Part shown: one piece after another, positions 49,691-59,573 of the stretch
Position numbering within the stretch: position 1 is the first letter of the stretch
Layout: every line of letters starts with the position of its first letter
Source: Kordiimonadaceae bacterium
GTDB taxonomy: Bacteria > Pseudomonadota > Alphaproteobacteria > Sphingomonadales > Kordiimonadaceae
Direction of reading: 5' to 3'
NCBI GenBank assembly: GCA_017640725.1
Contig: JAEPQB010000001.1
Coordinates: forward strand, 1,798,001-1,862,000
Length of the DNA: 64,000 nucleotides
Translations under genes and position numbers: made by a program
Notes under the pieces: generated by a model
What the model was told of the DNA's origin: nothing
Databases searched by the model: none
What the model saw: only the letters and a program-made list of their open reading frames with translations

Positions 49691-52600
49691 CTATTCCCCA
49701 GCCTTTAAAGTGATGGCTTGCTCTTCTGTGTCCTCGTCGGTTTCACCTGCAACTGCATGTTCGTGACCGGGCACAAGGTTCCTCAGATCCTCGACCACCA
49801 GCACAAGCGCGGGCAGCACAAACATCATCATCAGGCTGGAAAACACCAGGCCCGTCGCAAGGCTGACGGCCATCGGGATCAGGAACTGCGCTTGTGGACT
49901 GGTTTCTGACATTATTGGCAACAAGCCCAAAGCTGTTGTGATGGTTGTCAGGGTGATTGGTCGGAACCGGCGAATGGTGGCCTTGACCACTGCATCCATC
50001 GCGGACACTCCCTTGGCGCCGTATTCTATGTTGAACCTGTCCACGAGAACCACGGAAGAGTTCACCACGACGCCCGACAAAGCAACCACGCCGAACATGG
50101 AAACAAACGACAGGTCAAAGCCCAAGAGCTTGTGCCCAAATATGGCGCCCGAAAGCCCTAGTGGAATCGAAAACAAAATCACAATTGGCTGAATGTAGCT
50201 TTTAAGCTGCGTGGCGACGAGCGCATAAATCACAACAATGGCAAGAACAAATCCCCGCAACAATGAAGCGAAATCCTCCGCCTGCTCGCGGGATTGTCCT
50301 TCAGGCTGCCAGCGCAGGCCCGGAAACTCGACCATTAGGTCCGGCATGATCTGATTTTCGACAATGGCGCTGACGGTGTTGGGTGTGGTGATGCTTTCAT
50401 CCACGTTCGCCGTCACATTCAGCACGCGTCGACCGTTAACACGTTCGATCGATGTTGGGCTTCGGCCTTCTTCGATGCTCGCAACCACAGAAAGCGGAAC
50501 ACCGCTGCCATCAGGCAGGCGAATTCGCAGCTCATCAAGGGCAGAAAGGGCGCGGCGGGCGTCAGCCGGATAGCGCACAAAAACTTTTATTTCCTCGCGG
50601 CCACGCTGAATGCGCTGCACTTCTTCCCCGAAGTAAGCCTGCCTTAGCTGGCGGGCGAGGTCGTTTGGCTGCAAACCAGCCGCGATGCCAGTTTCTTTCA
50701 TCACAAATTCATACTGACGCTTGCCAAGGTCGAGACTTGAATCGATCTGTCCAACCCCGTCGATAGAAGTCAGCATGTCGGCCAGTTTGCCAGTGGCCGC
50801 AAACAGTTGGTCTTCGTCGATATGGGTCATTTCAAAACCCAAGTCAGCTTGCTGTGGCCCGAGCGTGGAATTGAAACTAAGGGTTTCTGCACCTGGAACA
50901 TTGCCGGTTTGGTTTTCCCACCGCCGTTGAATTTCCGCGGCTGAGAAGGAGCGTTCATCAGTGTCAGTCAGTTCAACAATTACCTGACCCAAATGGCTTG
51001 CTGTGCTGCTTGAAGATATGTCGCCAGGCCCTTGGGCGGTGGAATAAGACCCGCCAATTGTGATGGCAACAGCTTTGATAACATCTTCACCATTCTCGCG
51101 TTTGATGTCAGCTTCTACAGTTTTAAGAGCTGCAAGCATCTGCTCAATAGCCTGCTCTGTCGCCTCATAGGGGGCACCTTCCGGAAGCGCCAATCGAGAC
51201 GAAATTTCCGAGCCCTCAATATTGGGGAAAAACACGACGCGCACATGGTTGTTGCTGACCATCGATGACGACACCATGATAATGCCAACTGCGATTGCCA
51301 GCGTGACGTATCTGTAGCGGCCGCTTAGTACCGTCAATTTCTGTACAGAATTTTGAGCGAAACGATCAAATCCACGCGAAATCTTTACCTGAACTCGGCG
51401 CAATAGACCCTTTGACCATCTTTTCTCGTCGCTCAAATGCTGGGGCAATATGAGGAATGCCTCAATCAGGGAAACAGCAAGAATTGCAATCACCGCAATC
51501 GGAATAGGCCGGGTTATTTTTGCGAAGGTCCCTGTTTGGAAGAGCAGCGGTGCGAAGGCCACCATGGTGGTCAACACACCGACAAGAACGGGCCCGTATA
51601 TGTTGCGGACCCCTTCATACGCGGCACGCTTGCCTTTAAAGCCTGCCTGCTGTTCAGAATATATGTTCTCCCCGACAACAATGGCATCATCAACCACGAT
51701 GCCGATCACTACAATCAGTGCGAACAGCGTTACCATATTGAGAGATACGTCGGCGGAGCCAAAGAACAGGAATCCACCAAGAAAACTAATGGGGATGCCC
51801 ATCGCCACCCAGAAGGCAAGTTTCAGGTCAAGCGTTAACACCAGCATCAAAAACACCAGGGCAAAACCCAAAAGGGCGTTGCCTGTCAGAAGGCTGATGC
51901 GGTCTGCCAAAATTTGGGTCTGGTCGCGGAACAGCGAAACCGAAATGCCTTCAGCTAACTGTGCCGTGGCCAAAAAGCTCATCACCCGGGTTTTAACCGT
52001 CAGAATGTCGGCTGTTTCATTCCTGAGCACGTCCAGCAGTATGGCTTGCTCGCCGTTATATTCGTTCCTCAGTTCTTCATCAATGAAGCCATCGATGATG
52101 GTGGCAATATCTTTCAGGTAGACTGTTTGGCCGTTTTGGTTCGCGCGCACCACAATGTCGCGGAATTCGTCACCGATGCGCGCGCGGGCATCGGTTCTCA
52201 ATAATATCTGCCCGCCAGATGACTTGATTGTACCTGCCGACAATTCAAGGGACGACAGGCGAACGGCCGCAGCAACTTCATTGAAGGACAGATTGTAATT
52301 TCTAAGCGTGTCTTCGCTGACTTCGATAGCAATTTCGCGTGTGCGCGCGCCGCGCATGGTAATGGCAGTAACACTATCGAGCGCGAGCAGATCGCGTTCC
52401 AGAGTTTCCGCAGCGCGCCGCAATTCATTTTCACCGACTTGCCCGGTAAGGACCAGCGTCACCACATTTGAAAGCGGTTGGTTCACTGCCACAACCGGTT
52501 GTTCTGCATTGCCGGGGGGAAAGTCAATCAGCGAGTCAACGGCAGCCTGAACTTCATCTTTCACCTGGTAGGGGTCGACAAAATCCTCAAGTTCCAACGT

Positions 52601-52969
52601 GACAACTGCACGGTTCTCAAACGCAGTGGACCTGACCCGCTCAACACCATTGATACCAAGCACACTTTCTTCGATGCGCCTGCTAACACTGTCTTCCACT
52701 TCTTCTGGTGTGGCGCCGGGGTAGGTAACTCGTACCGAAATCGTGCCAGTGTTCACTACAGGAAACACTTCAGATCGCATCGTTACCGCAGTCATCAATC
52801 CGCCGAAGATAAAGAGCACCATCAAGAGGTTGGTCATGACTGAGTTATCTAAAAACTGGGCCACCAGCCCCATGATGCCACTTGCGCCCTCAGGCACTTT
52901 ATCGGGGTTGCGCGCGATCACCTGTGGGCGCGCACTGGTTGTTTCATTCTCCGCGGGGCCATCGCTCAT
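49691..52969 (-). CDS. RND efflux transporter permease
   Basis: 1092 aa; YPGATPEEVEDSVSRRIEESVLGINGVERV; TM blocks, GIVVDDAIVVGENIY. Confidence 0.96.
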   Translation of the reverse strand: MSDGPAENETTSARPQVIARNPDKVPEGASGIMGLVAQFLDNSVMTNLLMVLFIFGGLMTAVTMRSEVFPVVNTGTISVRVTYPGATPEEVEDSVSRRIEESVLGINGVERVRSTAFENRAVVTLELEDFVDPYQVKDEVQAAVDSLIDFPPGNAEQPVVAVNQPLSNVVTLVLTGQVGENELRRAAETLERDLLALDSVTAITMRGARTREIAIEVSEDTLRNYNLSFNEVAAAVRLSSLELSAGTIKSSGGQILLRTDARARIGDEFRDIVVRANQNGQTVYLKDIATIIDGFIDEELRNEYNGEQAILLDVLRNETADILTVKTRVMSFLATAQLAEGISVSLFRDQTQILADRISLLTGNALLGFALVFLMLVLTLDLKLAFWVAMGIPISFLGGFLFFGSADVSLNMVTLFALIVVIGIVVDDAIVVGENIYSEQQAGFKGKRAAYEGVRNIYGPVLVGVLTTMVAFAPLLFQTGTFAKITRPIPIAVIAILAVSLIEAFLILPQHLSDEKRWSKGLLRRVQVKISRGFDRFAQNSVQKLTVLSGRYRYVTLAIAVGIIMVSSSMVSNNHVRVVFFPNIEGSEISSRLALPEGAPYEATEQAIEQMLAALKTVEADIKRENGEDVIKAVAITIGGSYSTAQGPGDISSSSTASHLGQVIVELTDTDERSFSAAEIQRRWENQTGNVPGAETLSFNSTLGPQQADLGFEMTHIDEDQLFAATGKLADMLTSIDGVGQIDSSLDLGKRQYEFVMKETGIAAGLQPNDLARQLRQAYFGEEVQRIQRGREEIKVFVRYPADARRALSALDELRIRLPDGSGVPLSVVASIEEGRSPTSIERVNGRRVLNVTANVDESITTPNTVSAIVENQIMPDLMVEFPGLRWQPEGQSREQAEDFASLLRGFVLAIVVIYALVATQLKSYIQPIVILFSIPLGLSGAIFGHKLLGFDLSFVSMFGVVALSGVVVNSSVVLVDRFNIEYGAKGVSAMDAVVKATIRRFRPITLTTITTALGLLPIMSETSPQAQFLIPMAVSLATGLVFSSLMMMFVLPALVLVVEDLRNLVPGHEHAVAGETDEDTEEQAITLKAGE

Positions 52970-54129
52970 GACGCGTCACCGTTCTGCGTATGGCGGATCT
53001 TAACAGGCCGCGCCACAAAACTTGTTGGCACTTGGGAGATGACAATTCCGTCTTTGGGGTCGAAAGACCGAACCACAACAAAGTCATCGGCGGTATCCAC
53101 AATATCAACGTTATGTTCTTCAAGCCGTGAGTTTGCAACGCGCCATACACTGGTGCGGGTCGCCATTGCAGCCGCAGGCAAGCGGAACACACCAGTTTCC
53201 AAACGCCCTGAAACATCCAGGCTGACAAATTGACCGGGAGTTAGTGTCGCACCGGTAGGCACCGACAAAATCAGAGGCTGCAGGCGCGTGCGCTCGTCAA
53301 GTGCACTGCCGACGCTCGTCAGTTCAGACAAAAGGGTGGTATCAACCCCGTCTACGCGTACTTTTGCAGTTTTGCCGGGTGCGAGGCCAAGTGCTTGAAC
53401 AACAGCGGTTTCGGCGCTCGCCCGAATGCGAAGAGCGTTTGCCACATAAAAACTGCCATACTGACCGTTGGGTCCAACAAGCTGGTCAAGCTCGATATTG
53501 CTTTCAATAATGCGAATGTCGTTTTTGGCAGTCACATTGGTGCGTGCCAGATTCACTTCAGCCTGGCGGACATTTGCTTTTGCCGCCGCGAGACGCGCTT
53601 CAATCGCGCGAATTTGTGGTTCTTTGGCAACCAGCGCGGGCGCAGGCCGATCAGGGTAAACGCGTTCCCAATCCTTAACGAAATTGCTGGCGTCTGCCCG
53701 GGCTTGCTCAAGGTCAGCGGCAGCGGCCGCTACATCTGCGCGGCTGCGCTCCAGCGCGATTTCATAGTCAGTGGGATCGAGGGAAAACAGTGTTTCTCCC
53801 GCGCCAATGGTGCCGCCGGGCACCAGGTTATCGTGCAATCCCACAACGCGCCCGGTTACTTGTGGGCTGATCGCAACATTGGCGCGTGCTTCCACTTGGC
53901 CCGAAAGTCGCCGGCTTGCAGTATGAGCAGACTGGTTGGGCACTAAAACATCAACTACCACCTGTTCAGGTTCAGGCGAAAGGGCGGGGCCACTATCTGC
54001 TGTCAGGTTAAGAAGGCCGGTCAGTCCAATGGTGCCACCTACCACCAGAACAACAAATACAATCTGTAACAGGCCGCTTGCAGTATCATTACTTTTCGCG
54101 GTGTGAATGGCTTTTAGCACTCGGTTCAT
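52966..54129 (-). CDS. RND efflux periplasmic adaptor (membrane fusion protein)
   Basis: RRLSGQVEARANVAISPQVTGRVVGLHDNLVPGGTIGAGETLFSLDPTDYEIALERSRADV. Confidence 0.95.
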   Translation of the reverse strand: MNRVLKAIHTAKSNDTASGLLQIVFVVLVVGGTIGLTGLLNLTADSGPALSPEPEQVVVDVLVPNQSAHTASRRLSGQVEARANVAISPQVTGRVVGLHDNLVPGGTIGAGETLFSLDPTDYEIALERSRADVAAAAADLEQARADASNFVKDWERVYPDRPAPALVAKEPQIRAIEARLAAAKANVRQAEVNLARTNVTAKNDIRIIESNIELDQLVGPNGQYGSFYVANALRIRASAETAVVQALGLAPGKTAKVRVDGVDTTLLSELTSVGSALDERTRLQPLILSVPTGATLTPGQFVSLDVSGRLETGVFRLPAAAMATRTSVWRVANSRLEEHNVDIVDTADDFVVVRSFDPKDGIVISQVPTSFVARPVKIRHTQNGDAS

Positions 54130-54301
54130 AAAGCCCGTCTTTCTCGTTTAATAATGCCCGGGGCCTGCCCAAGGTGCCAAGATATGTTTGCGCTTAAGCA
54201 CCGGTCCCATCGCTTGTTCGTTAAATTGGGGCAACTGGTTCAATTTTCACCCAATTCACGGCATTTTTTTGATTACTCTTCATGCGCCTACAGGCCCTAG
54301 G

Positions 54302-55363
54302 CTAAGAGTAGTACGACTGGTACCAGTCAACGAATCGGCGAATTCCCTGTTCAACCGTTGTGGCGGGCTTATAACCGGTCGCCTCCACCAGCGTTTCCAC
54401 ACTCGCACTGGTGTCGGGTACATCCCCGGGCTGAAGCGGCTTCATCTCCATAATGGCTTTTTTGCCCAGGCATTCTTCCAGCACATTGATATAGCGCAGC
54501 AATTCAACCGGTTGGCCGTTGCCAATATTATGAATGCGCCATGGCGCTTTGGAGCTTGCGGACGCTGGGTCACTGCTGTCCCAATCGTTGTTTGGTGTCG
54601 CAGGGCTATCAAGCGTTGCCACCACACCGCGCACAATGTCTTCCACAAAGGTGAAGTCCCGTATGTGGTTGCCATTGTTGAAAACGCTGATCGGTTCGCC
54701 CGCCAAAATGGCGCGTGTGAACAAAAACAGCGCCATATCAGGCCGACCCCACGGGCCATATACGGTGAAAAACCGCAGGCCTGTTGTTGGGGTGCCAAAC
54801 AAGTGGCTGTAGCTGTGTGCCATCAATTCGTTGGCACGCTTGGTTGCGCCGTATAGTGCAACTTGATGGTCCGCTGGGTTATGCACAGTAAAGGGCATGT
54901 TGGTGTTTGCACCGTAAACAGAGCTCGTGGAAGCATACACCAGGTGCTTTACGTCATTGTGCCGGCAGCCCTCCAGCATGGTCAGGAAGCCGGTGACATT
55001 GCTGTCCACATAATCAAACGGGGCGTTTAAAGAGTGGCGGACGCCCGCCTGCGCGGCCATATGCACAACACCATCAAATTTTTCGGCGGCAAAAAGATCG
55101 GCAATGGCGTCCCGATCCGCAACGTCCATTTTCTTGAAGACCAAATCACCTAGGCCGTAATTCAAGCCCGCATGTTCCGGGAAAAAGCCTTTGCCGCTGC
55201 CCCCAGCAAAAGCCTCCGTCGCGGCAAGGCGGGCTTCTTTCAGGCTTACGTCATAATAGTCATTGAGATTGTCTATGCCGATCACTGTGTCGCCGCGTGC
55301 GACCAGAAACTGGCTGATATGGCTGCCGATGAAGCCTGCGGCACCGGTGACAAGAACTTTCAT
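54302..55363 (-). CDS. NAD-dependent epimerase (UDP-glucuronate 4-epimerase-like)
   Basis: [88 protein letters not shown]. Confidence 0.95.
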   Translation of the reverse strand: MKVLVTGAAGFIGSHISQFLVARGDTVIGIDNLNDYYDVSLKEARLAATEAFAGGSGKGFFPEHAGLNYGLGDLVFKKMDVADRDAIADLFAAEKFDGVVHMAAQAGVRHSLNAPFDYVDSNVTGFLTMLEGCRHNDVKHLVYASTSSVYGANTNMPFTVHNPADHQVALYGATKRANELMAHSYSHLFGTPTTGLRFFTVYGPWGRPDMALFLFTRAILAGEPISVFNNGNHIRDFTFVEDIVRGVVATLDSPATPNNDWDSSDPASASSKAPWRIHNIGNGQPVELLRYINVLEECLGKKAIMEMKPLQPGDVPDTSASVETLVEATGYKPATTVEQGIRRFVDWYQSYYS

Positions 55364-55607
55364 ATGAAAAGAACCCTTATGCAGTCTGCGACAGCAAAAA
55401 GCTGTTGCTGGTGGAAAGCCAGCCTAACCGAAGCCCTAATAACCAGCAATCGCGATTCGTTTTAAAGGTTGCTTCGTGTCGCAGTGACATGTGCCAAATT
55501 GGTGCATGAAGGGCGAAAGCCAAACACTTGTTTTGGCTGAATTTCTTCGAATCGACCCCCCATTGGTGCATAGATGCAACAAAATGCCATTTTTTGCCGA
55601 GGGCGCT

Positions 55608-55636
55608 TTGACAGGCAAGGGTGCCTGTGACATAGT
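55608..55636 (+). promoter_or_regulatory. Candidate sigma70-type promoter for the 55690 gene
   Basis: TTGACA (55608-55613), 17-nt spacer, CATAGT (55631-55636). Confidence 0.5.
55611..55628. promoter_or_regulatory. 18-bp dyad ACAGGCA-aggg-TGCCTGT within the promoter spacer
   Basis: Perfect 7-bp arms. Confidence 0.6.
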
Positions 55637-55651
55637 GCAAATAGGAATTTG

Positions 55652-55669
55652 TGCCTGAAAGGTCAGGCA
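55652..55669. promoter_or_regulatory. 18-bp dyad TGCCTGA-aagg-TCAGGCA downstream of the -10
   Basis: Perfect 7-bp arms; same half-site in the opposite arrangement. Confidence 0.6.
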
Positions 55670-55689
55670 AAAGCATTTGGAGCCTTCTT

Positions 55690-56499
55690 ATGCGTATTGC
55701 AATTATGGCAGCTGCCTTTGGTGTAGTGTTAGGGACGCCAGGTATCGCACCCATGAACTTGACACAGCCAGCGTCTGCACAAGACGAACAGGGTACACCG
55801 CTAACCCTGGAGCAACGCATTGTTGCGGCGGCTGGGGATGAGACAGCTTTAGCAAACATTATTGCTCAGGAAACTGCTGCTGGTAACACTGCAGGTTTGG
55901 CCACGGCTTTGGCGAATGCGGCGACCACGTTGGCTGCCACAAATGTGACCTTGGCGGCGACCGTAGTGCAGCAAGCCATTACAGTGGCTGAAACGGCCGG
56001 GTCTGACGCACAGACAACGGTTGGTCAAGCGGCCAGTACAGTTGCCTCAACCGCACAGGCCCAAGGTGATACGGCTACGGCGAACGCAGTAGACAACGCG
56101 GCAACCGGCTCGAGTTCTGGTACTGCGTATCAGAACGCTGGCGGCACTTCAGGTACTGCTGCGCAAACGCCGGCACCGGCCCCTGAAACTCCTGCGCCCG
56201 CGCCAACGCCTGAGCCAGACCCATCTCCTGCGCCAGAGCCTGATTCTACGCCTGCGCCAGAGCCGACAACGCCGGCACCAGAAACGGGATCGAATGAGCC
56301 TGCTCCTGCTCCTGCACCAGCACCGGTTTCTACACCAGCGCCAGCGCCAGCAGGCGAAAACCCTGCTAACGCTCAGAACCCTGTGACCACAACGTCGCAG
56401 GGAACCGGGGGAACAACAACCGCTGACGCAGGCAATCCGGCTCCTCCTCAGGGTGCGCCGCTGGTACCGGAGCCCGAGCCAGAAGACAGCCCGGGCTAG
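55690..56499 (+). CDS. Exported Ala-rich / PAPE-repeat low-complexity protein
   Basis: Signal peptide-like MRIAIMAAAFGVVLGTPGIAPMNLTQPASAQD; PAPAPETPAPAPTPEPDPSPAPEPDSTPAPEP tail. Confidence 0.75.
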   Translation: MRIAIMAAAFGVVLGTPGIAPMNLTQPASAQDEQGTPLTLEQRIVAAAGDETALANIIAQETAAGNTAGLATALANAATTLAATNVTLAATVVQQAITVAETAGSDAQTTVGQAASTVASTAQAQGDTATANAVDNAATGSSSGTAYQNAGGTSGTAAQTPAPAPETPAPAPTPEPDPSPAPEPDSTPAPEPTTPAPETGSNEPAPAPAPAPVSTPAPAPAGENPANAQNPVTTTSQGTGGTTTADAGNPAPPQGAPLVPEPEPEDSPG

Positions 56500-56523
56500 G
56501 CTGGACTGGCAAATAGATTTTCA

Positions 56524-56557
56524 GAAAAGGTGGAGGCTGGCCCTTCACCTTTTTTTA
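56524..56557 (+). terminator. Intrinsic terminator
   Basis: GAAAAGGTGgaggctggcccttCACCTTTTTTT. Confidence 0.75.
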
Positions 56558-56598
56558 TGCTCAAGTGCCAACATGTTTTCAGTGATCAAGGCGCAACC

Positions 56599-57369
56599 AT
56601 GAATTTTTTGAAGCGACTGTTTGGCCGGGGTACGGGCGGCAAAGAAGCCTCATTCAAAGCTGCGGGCGGAGAATTGTTGTATGCGGTTGGTGACATTCAT
56701 GGTCGCGATGATTTGCTTGCGGACCTCTTGGTTCGAATAGAGGCTGACCGCCATAGCCGCGCTGCGCACGAGCGTTGTACGCTGGTATTCCTCGGTGACT
56801 ATGTTGATCGAGGCTTCCATTCCAAACAAGTTTTGGACCGGCTGTTGGCTCTTTCACCCAATTGGGCAACCGTGGTGCGCCTGAAGGGCAACCATGAAGA
56901 TATGATGCTCGACTTTATGCTGGACCCGGTCGCCAATGCCAGCTGGTTACAGTTTGGTGGGATTGCCACACTCGCTAGTTATGGTGTTGTTCTCGAAGAG
57001 GACGAAACAGGCGCACCCAATTTGCAGAAAGCGTCAAAGAACCTGTTTGCAGCGCTTCCCGATGATCATTTCCAGTTTTTACGCGATGCACCTCTCATCC
57101 ACCAGTCAGGCGACTATTTGTTTGTGCATGCGGGCATCAGACCGGGTGTGCCTCTGCACGCCCAGGACCCGCGCGACCTGACCTTCATCCGGGATGCTTT
57201 TACGGAAAGTAACAAAAACTTTGGCTTCCGGGTGGTGCATGGTCATACCGGCGTTCAAAATCCGCTTGCGCTGCCAAACCGGGTGGCTGTGGATACGATC
57301 GCTTATGCTACAGGTCGTTTAACTGCTGCGGTCATTTGCGAAGAAACACTCGATTTCCTCAGTACTTAG
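56599..57369 (+). CDS. Metallophosphoesterase (bacterial Ser/Thr protein phosphatase-like)
   Basis: YAVGDIHGRDDLL, VFLGDYVDRGFHSKQVLD, LKGNHEDMMLDF, VHGHTGV; ATG at 56599. Confidence 0.93.
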   Translation: MNFLKRLFGRGTGGKEASFKAAGGELLYAVGDIHGRDDLLADLLVRIEADRHSRAAHERCTLVFLGDYVDRGFHSKQVLDRLLALSPNWATVVRLKGNHEDMMLDFMLDPVANASWLQFGGIATLASYGVVLEEDETGAPNLQKASKNLFAALPDDHFQFLRDAPLIHQSGDYLFVHAGIRPGVPLHAQDPRDLTFIRDAFTESNKNFGFRVVHGHTGVQNPLALPNRVAVDTIAYATGRLTAAVICEETLDFLST

Positions 57370-57555
57370 TGTGAAAAAGGGCGGCAATTGTTGCGCTCAG
57401 GCAACAGCCGGGCAACATAATCTAAACATTGGACTTTTTCGCCTTGATCCCTTATGACATTGGTAAGGTTTTCTCGTTATTTTAAGCAATAGTTTTATGC
57501 CGATGAGAAGTTTTGATTAAAACGGGGCACCATTACCTGGGGTAGAGGAATTTTT

Positions 57556-58860
57556 TTGATGAAAATGCACACCATGACGTCATTGCTGGCGCTTGCTTCT
57601 GTTGCCGGCCTTAGCATTTCTGCAACTGCACAAGACACTGCTGACCAGGTGGTTTCAGTTTACGAGAGAAGTCGCCCAGACTTTCAGGCACCCGGTGCCC
57701 GCAGTGGTAGCTTTATCTTCTCACCCACTATTAATGCGGGTGGCCGTTTTAACTCAAACATCTTTGCCCGTCGGGCAGGTGCCACAGCATCAAATCCCGG
57801 CGAGATTGATGATTTCATCTGGTCGGTTCAGCCTAATTTTGCGCTGACTTCTGATTGGAACCAGAACTTTGTGCAATTCACCGCTGGTGCAGATATTGCC
57901 AAGTATTCGGATAACGGCCGTGAGGATTACGAAGACTTTAACGTTGGTGTGAATGGCCGCATTGACATTGAACGCGGTATGAACTTTACCTGGGGCGCGA
58001 ACTATGTGGACCAGCACGAGGATCGCGGTGCTCCAGATACCAATGGCTTGCAGTCTGAGCAAACCCGTTTTCAGAGGTTTGATGCAAATGTGGGCTTCCT
58101 TCGGGACCAGTCGATTATGTCGCTGGCCGTTGATGCCAACTACGAAAACTGGACTTTCTCCGATGCTGACCTCCTTGGTGGTGGCCGGTTGGACAACACC
58201 CAGCGTGAGCGGGAGCGTTTTTCTGGTCGTGTGCGTGTTGGTTACGAGGTTGACCAATATTATGATGCCTTTGTTGAGCTTACTGCCAACCGTGTGGAGT
58301 ATGAAGACGCACAGGCAACTGGAGGTCCGCAGCGGAATTCTGATGGTTGGGAAGCCCGCGTTGGTGCCGCGTTTGATCTAACTGGCACGTCCAGAGGGGA
58401 ATTCTTTGTCGGCTATCTGCGCCAAGAGTACGATAGCGATTCACTTGGTGAAATTGATGATTTCACCTTTGGTGCCAATCTGTTGTGGAACCCAACGGGT
58501 CTTACTTCAGTCAACGTTGGCATTATACGGGCGGTTAACGAAACCATCGTTCTCGACCGTGACGCCAATAACACTCTGGCCTTTGCTTCTGGCGTTCTGG
58601 CGACGACCTACAGCTTGGGAATTGAGCACGAGCTACAGCGCAACTTCCTTGTGAAAGCTGGTTTGAGTTATGGCACGCAGGACTTTAACAATACCATTCG
58701 TTCGGATGACAACTATACCGCCAACTTGGGCGCCAAATATTTCATCAACCGAAATTTTGCCCTGAATGCCGATTATAACTGGGATTATCGGAACACGAAT
58801 GCTGCTGGCCAAGACTTCAAACGGCACGTGTTCATGGTAGGTTTAACTGCCAACTGGTAA
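57556..58860 (+). CDS. Outer-membrane beta-barrel protein of a polysaccharide export locus
   Basis: Signal peptide; alternating amphipathic strands, C-terminal FMVGLTANW; adjacent to Wza/BY-kinase genes. Confidence 0.85.
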   Translation: MMKMHTMTSLLALASVAGLSISATAQDTADQVVSVYERSRPDFQAPGARSGSFIFSPTINAGGRFNSNIFARRAGATASNPGEIDDFIWSVQPNFALTSDWNQNFVQFTAGADIAKYSDNGREDYEDFNVGVNGRIDIERGMNFTWGANYVDQHEDRGAPDTNGLQSEQTRFQRFDANVGFLRDQSIMSLAVDANYENWTFSDADLLGGGRLDNTQRERERFSGRVRVGYEVDQYYDAFVELTANRVEYEDAQATGGPQRNSDGWEARVGAAFDLTGTSRGEFFVGYLRQEYDSDSLGEIDDFTFGANLLWNPTGLTSVNVGIIRAVNETIVLDRDANNTLAFASGVLATTYSLGIEHELQRNFLVKAGLSYGTQDFNNTIRSDDNYTANLGAKYFINRNFALNADYNWDYRNTNAAGQDFKRHVFMVGLTANW

Positions 58861-58917
58861 TACACTGCGAAGGTATTGTTGCCTTCAATTCCCATTACCG
58901 GCGTAAGTGAGTAAACC

Positions 58918-59484
58918 GTGGTACGTTTTGTAATAAATATTTTGATGGCGGCACTTCTATTTGGGGGTGCCGTTGTTGTTCATGCCCAGAGCAACGATAG
59001 TTTACCGGCCGTATCCGAGGGTACACCGAGGTATCAATTGGGTTCCGGTGACCAGATCAGAGTAACCGTCTACGGCGAAGAAGATCTGTCAGGCGAATTC
59101 GAGCTGGACGGTAGCGGCACAATCGCCATGCCGCTTATTGGTGCAGTGGTCATTGGCAGCCAAAATTTGGCAGATGCCGAAGCCCTTATTGTCAAGCAGT
59201 TGGCAGACGGTTACCTCGTTAATCCGCGTGTTAGCATCGAAGTTTTGAACTATCGCCCCTTTTATATTTTGGGTGAAGTGAAAGATCCCGGTAGTTACCC
59301 CTACGTTAGTGGCATGACGGTGCTTAATGCGGTTGCGCTTGCTTCTGGTTTCACTTACCGGGCGAGTGAAAGCAAAATCGAAGTGACGCGCCGCATCAAT
59401 GGTGTTGAGCAGAAATTCAGGATTGAAGTGACTGCCCAGGTTCTGCCCGGCGACATCCTTCGAGTGCCAGAGCGCTTTTTCTAA
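58918..59484 (+). CDS. Polysaccharide export protein (Wza-like)
   Basis: YQLGSGDQIRVTVYGEEDLSGEFELDGSGTIAMPLIGAV; SLBB-like FYILGEVKDPGSYPYVSGMTVLNAVALASGFT. GTG start. Confidence 0.93.
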   Translation: MVRFVINILMAALLFGGAVVVHAQSNDSLPAVSEGTPRYQLGSGDQIRVTVYGEEDLSGEFELDGSGTIAMPLIGAVVIGSQNLADAEALIVKQLADGYLVNPRVSIEVLNYRPFYILGEVKDPGSYPYVSGMTVLNAVALASGFTYRASESKIEVTRRINGVEQKFRIEVTAQVLPGDILRVPERFF

Positions 59485-59573
59485 TAAATTTCGACATTGA
59501 TGCCCGAGACGATAAACTTGGCCGCATTGCACATCCGCGCTATATAGAAGCCACCACGACCTGAGAGAACGGC

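Noticed and set aside
55690-56499. CRISPR or minisatellite explanation of the PAPE repeat tail
   Set aside because: DNA repeats are irregular and in-frame with codon drift; it is a low-complexity protein, not an array.
58866-58890. GAAGG-tattgttg-CCTTC hairpin between the barrel and wza genes
   Set aside because: Only a 5-bp stem with no T-run; too weak to call a terminator.
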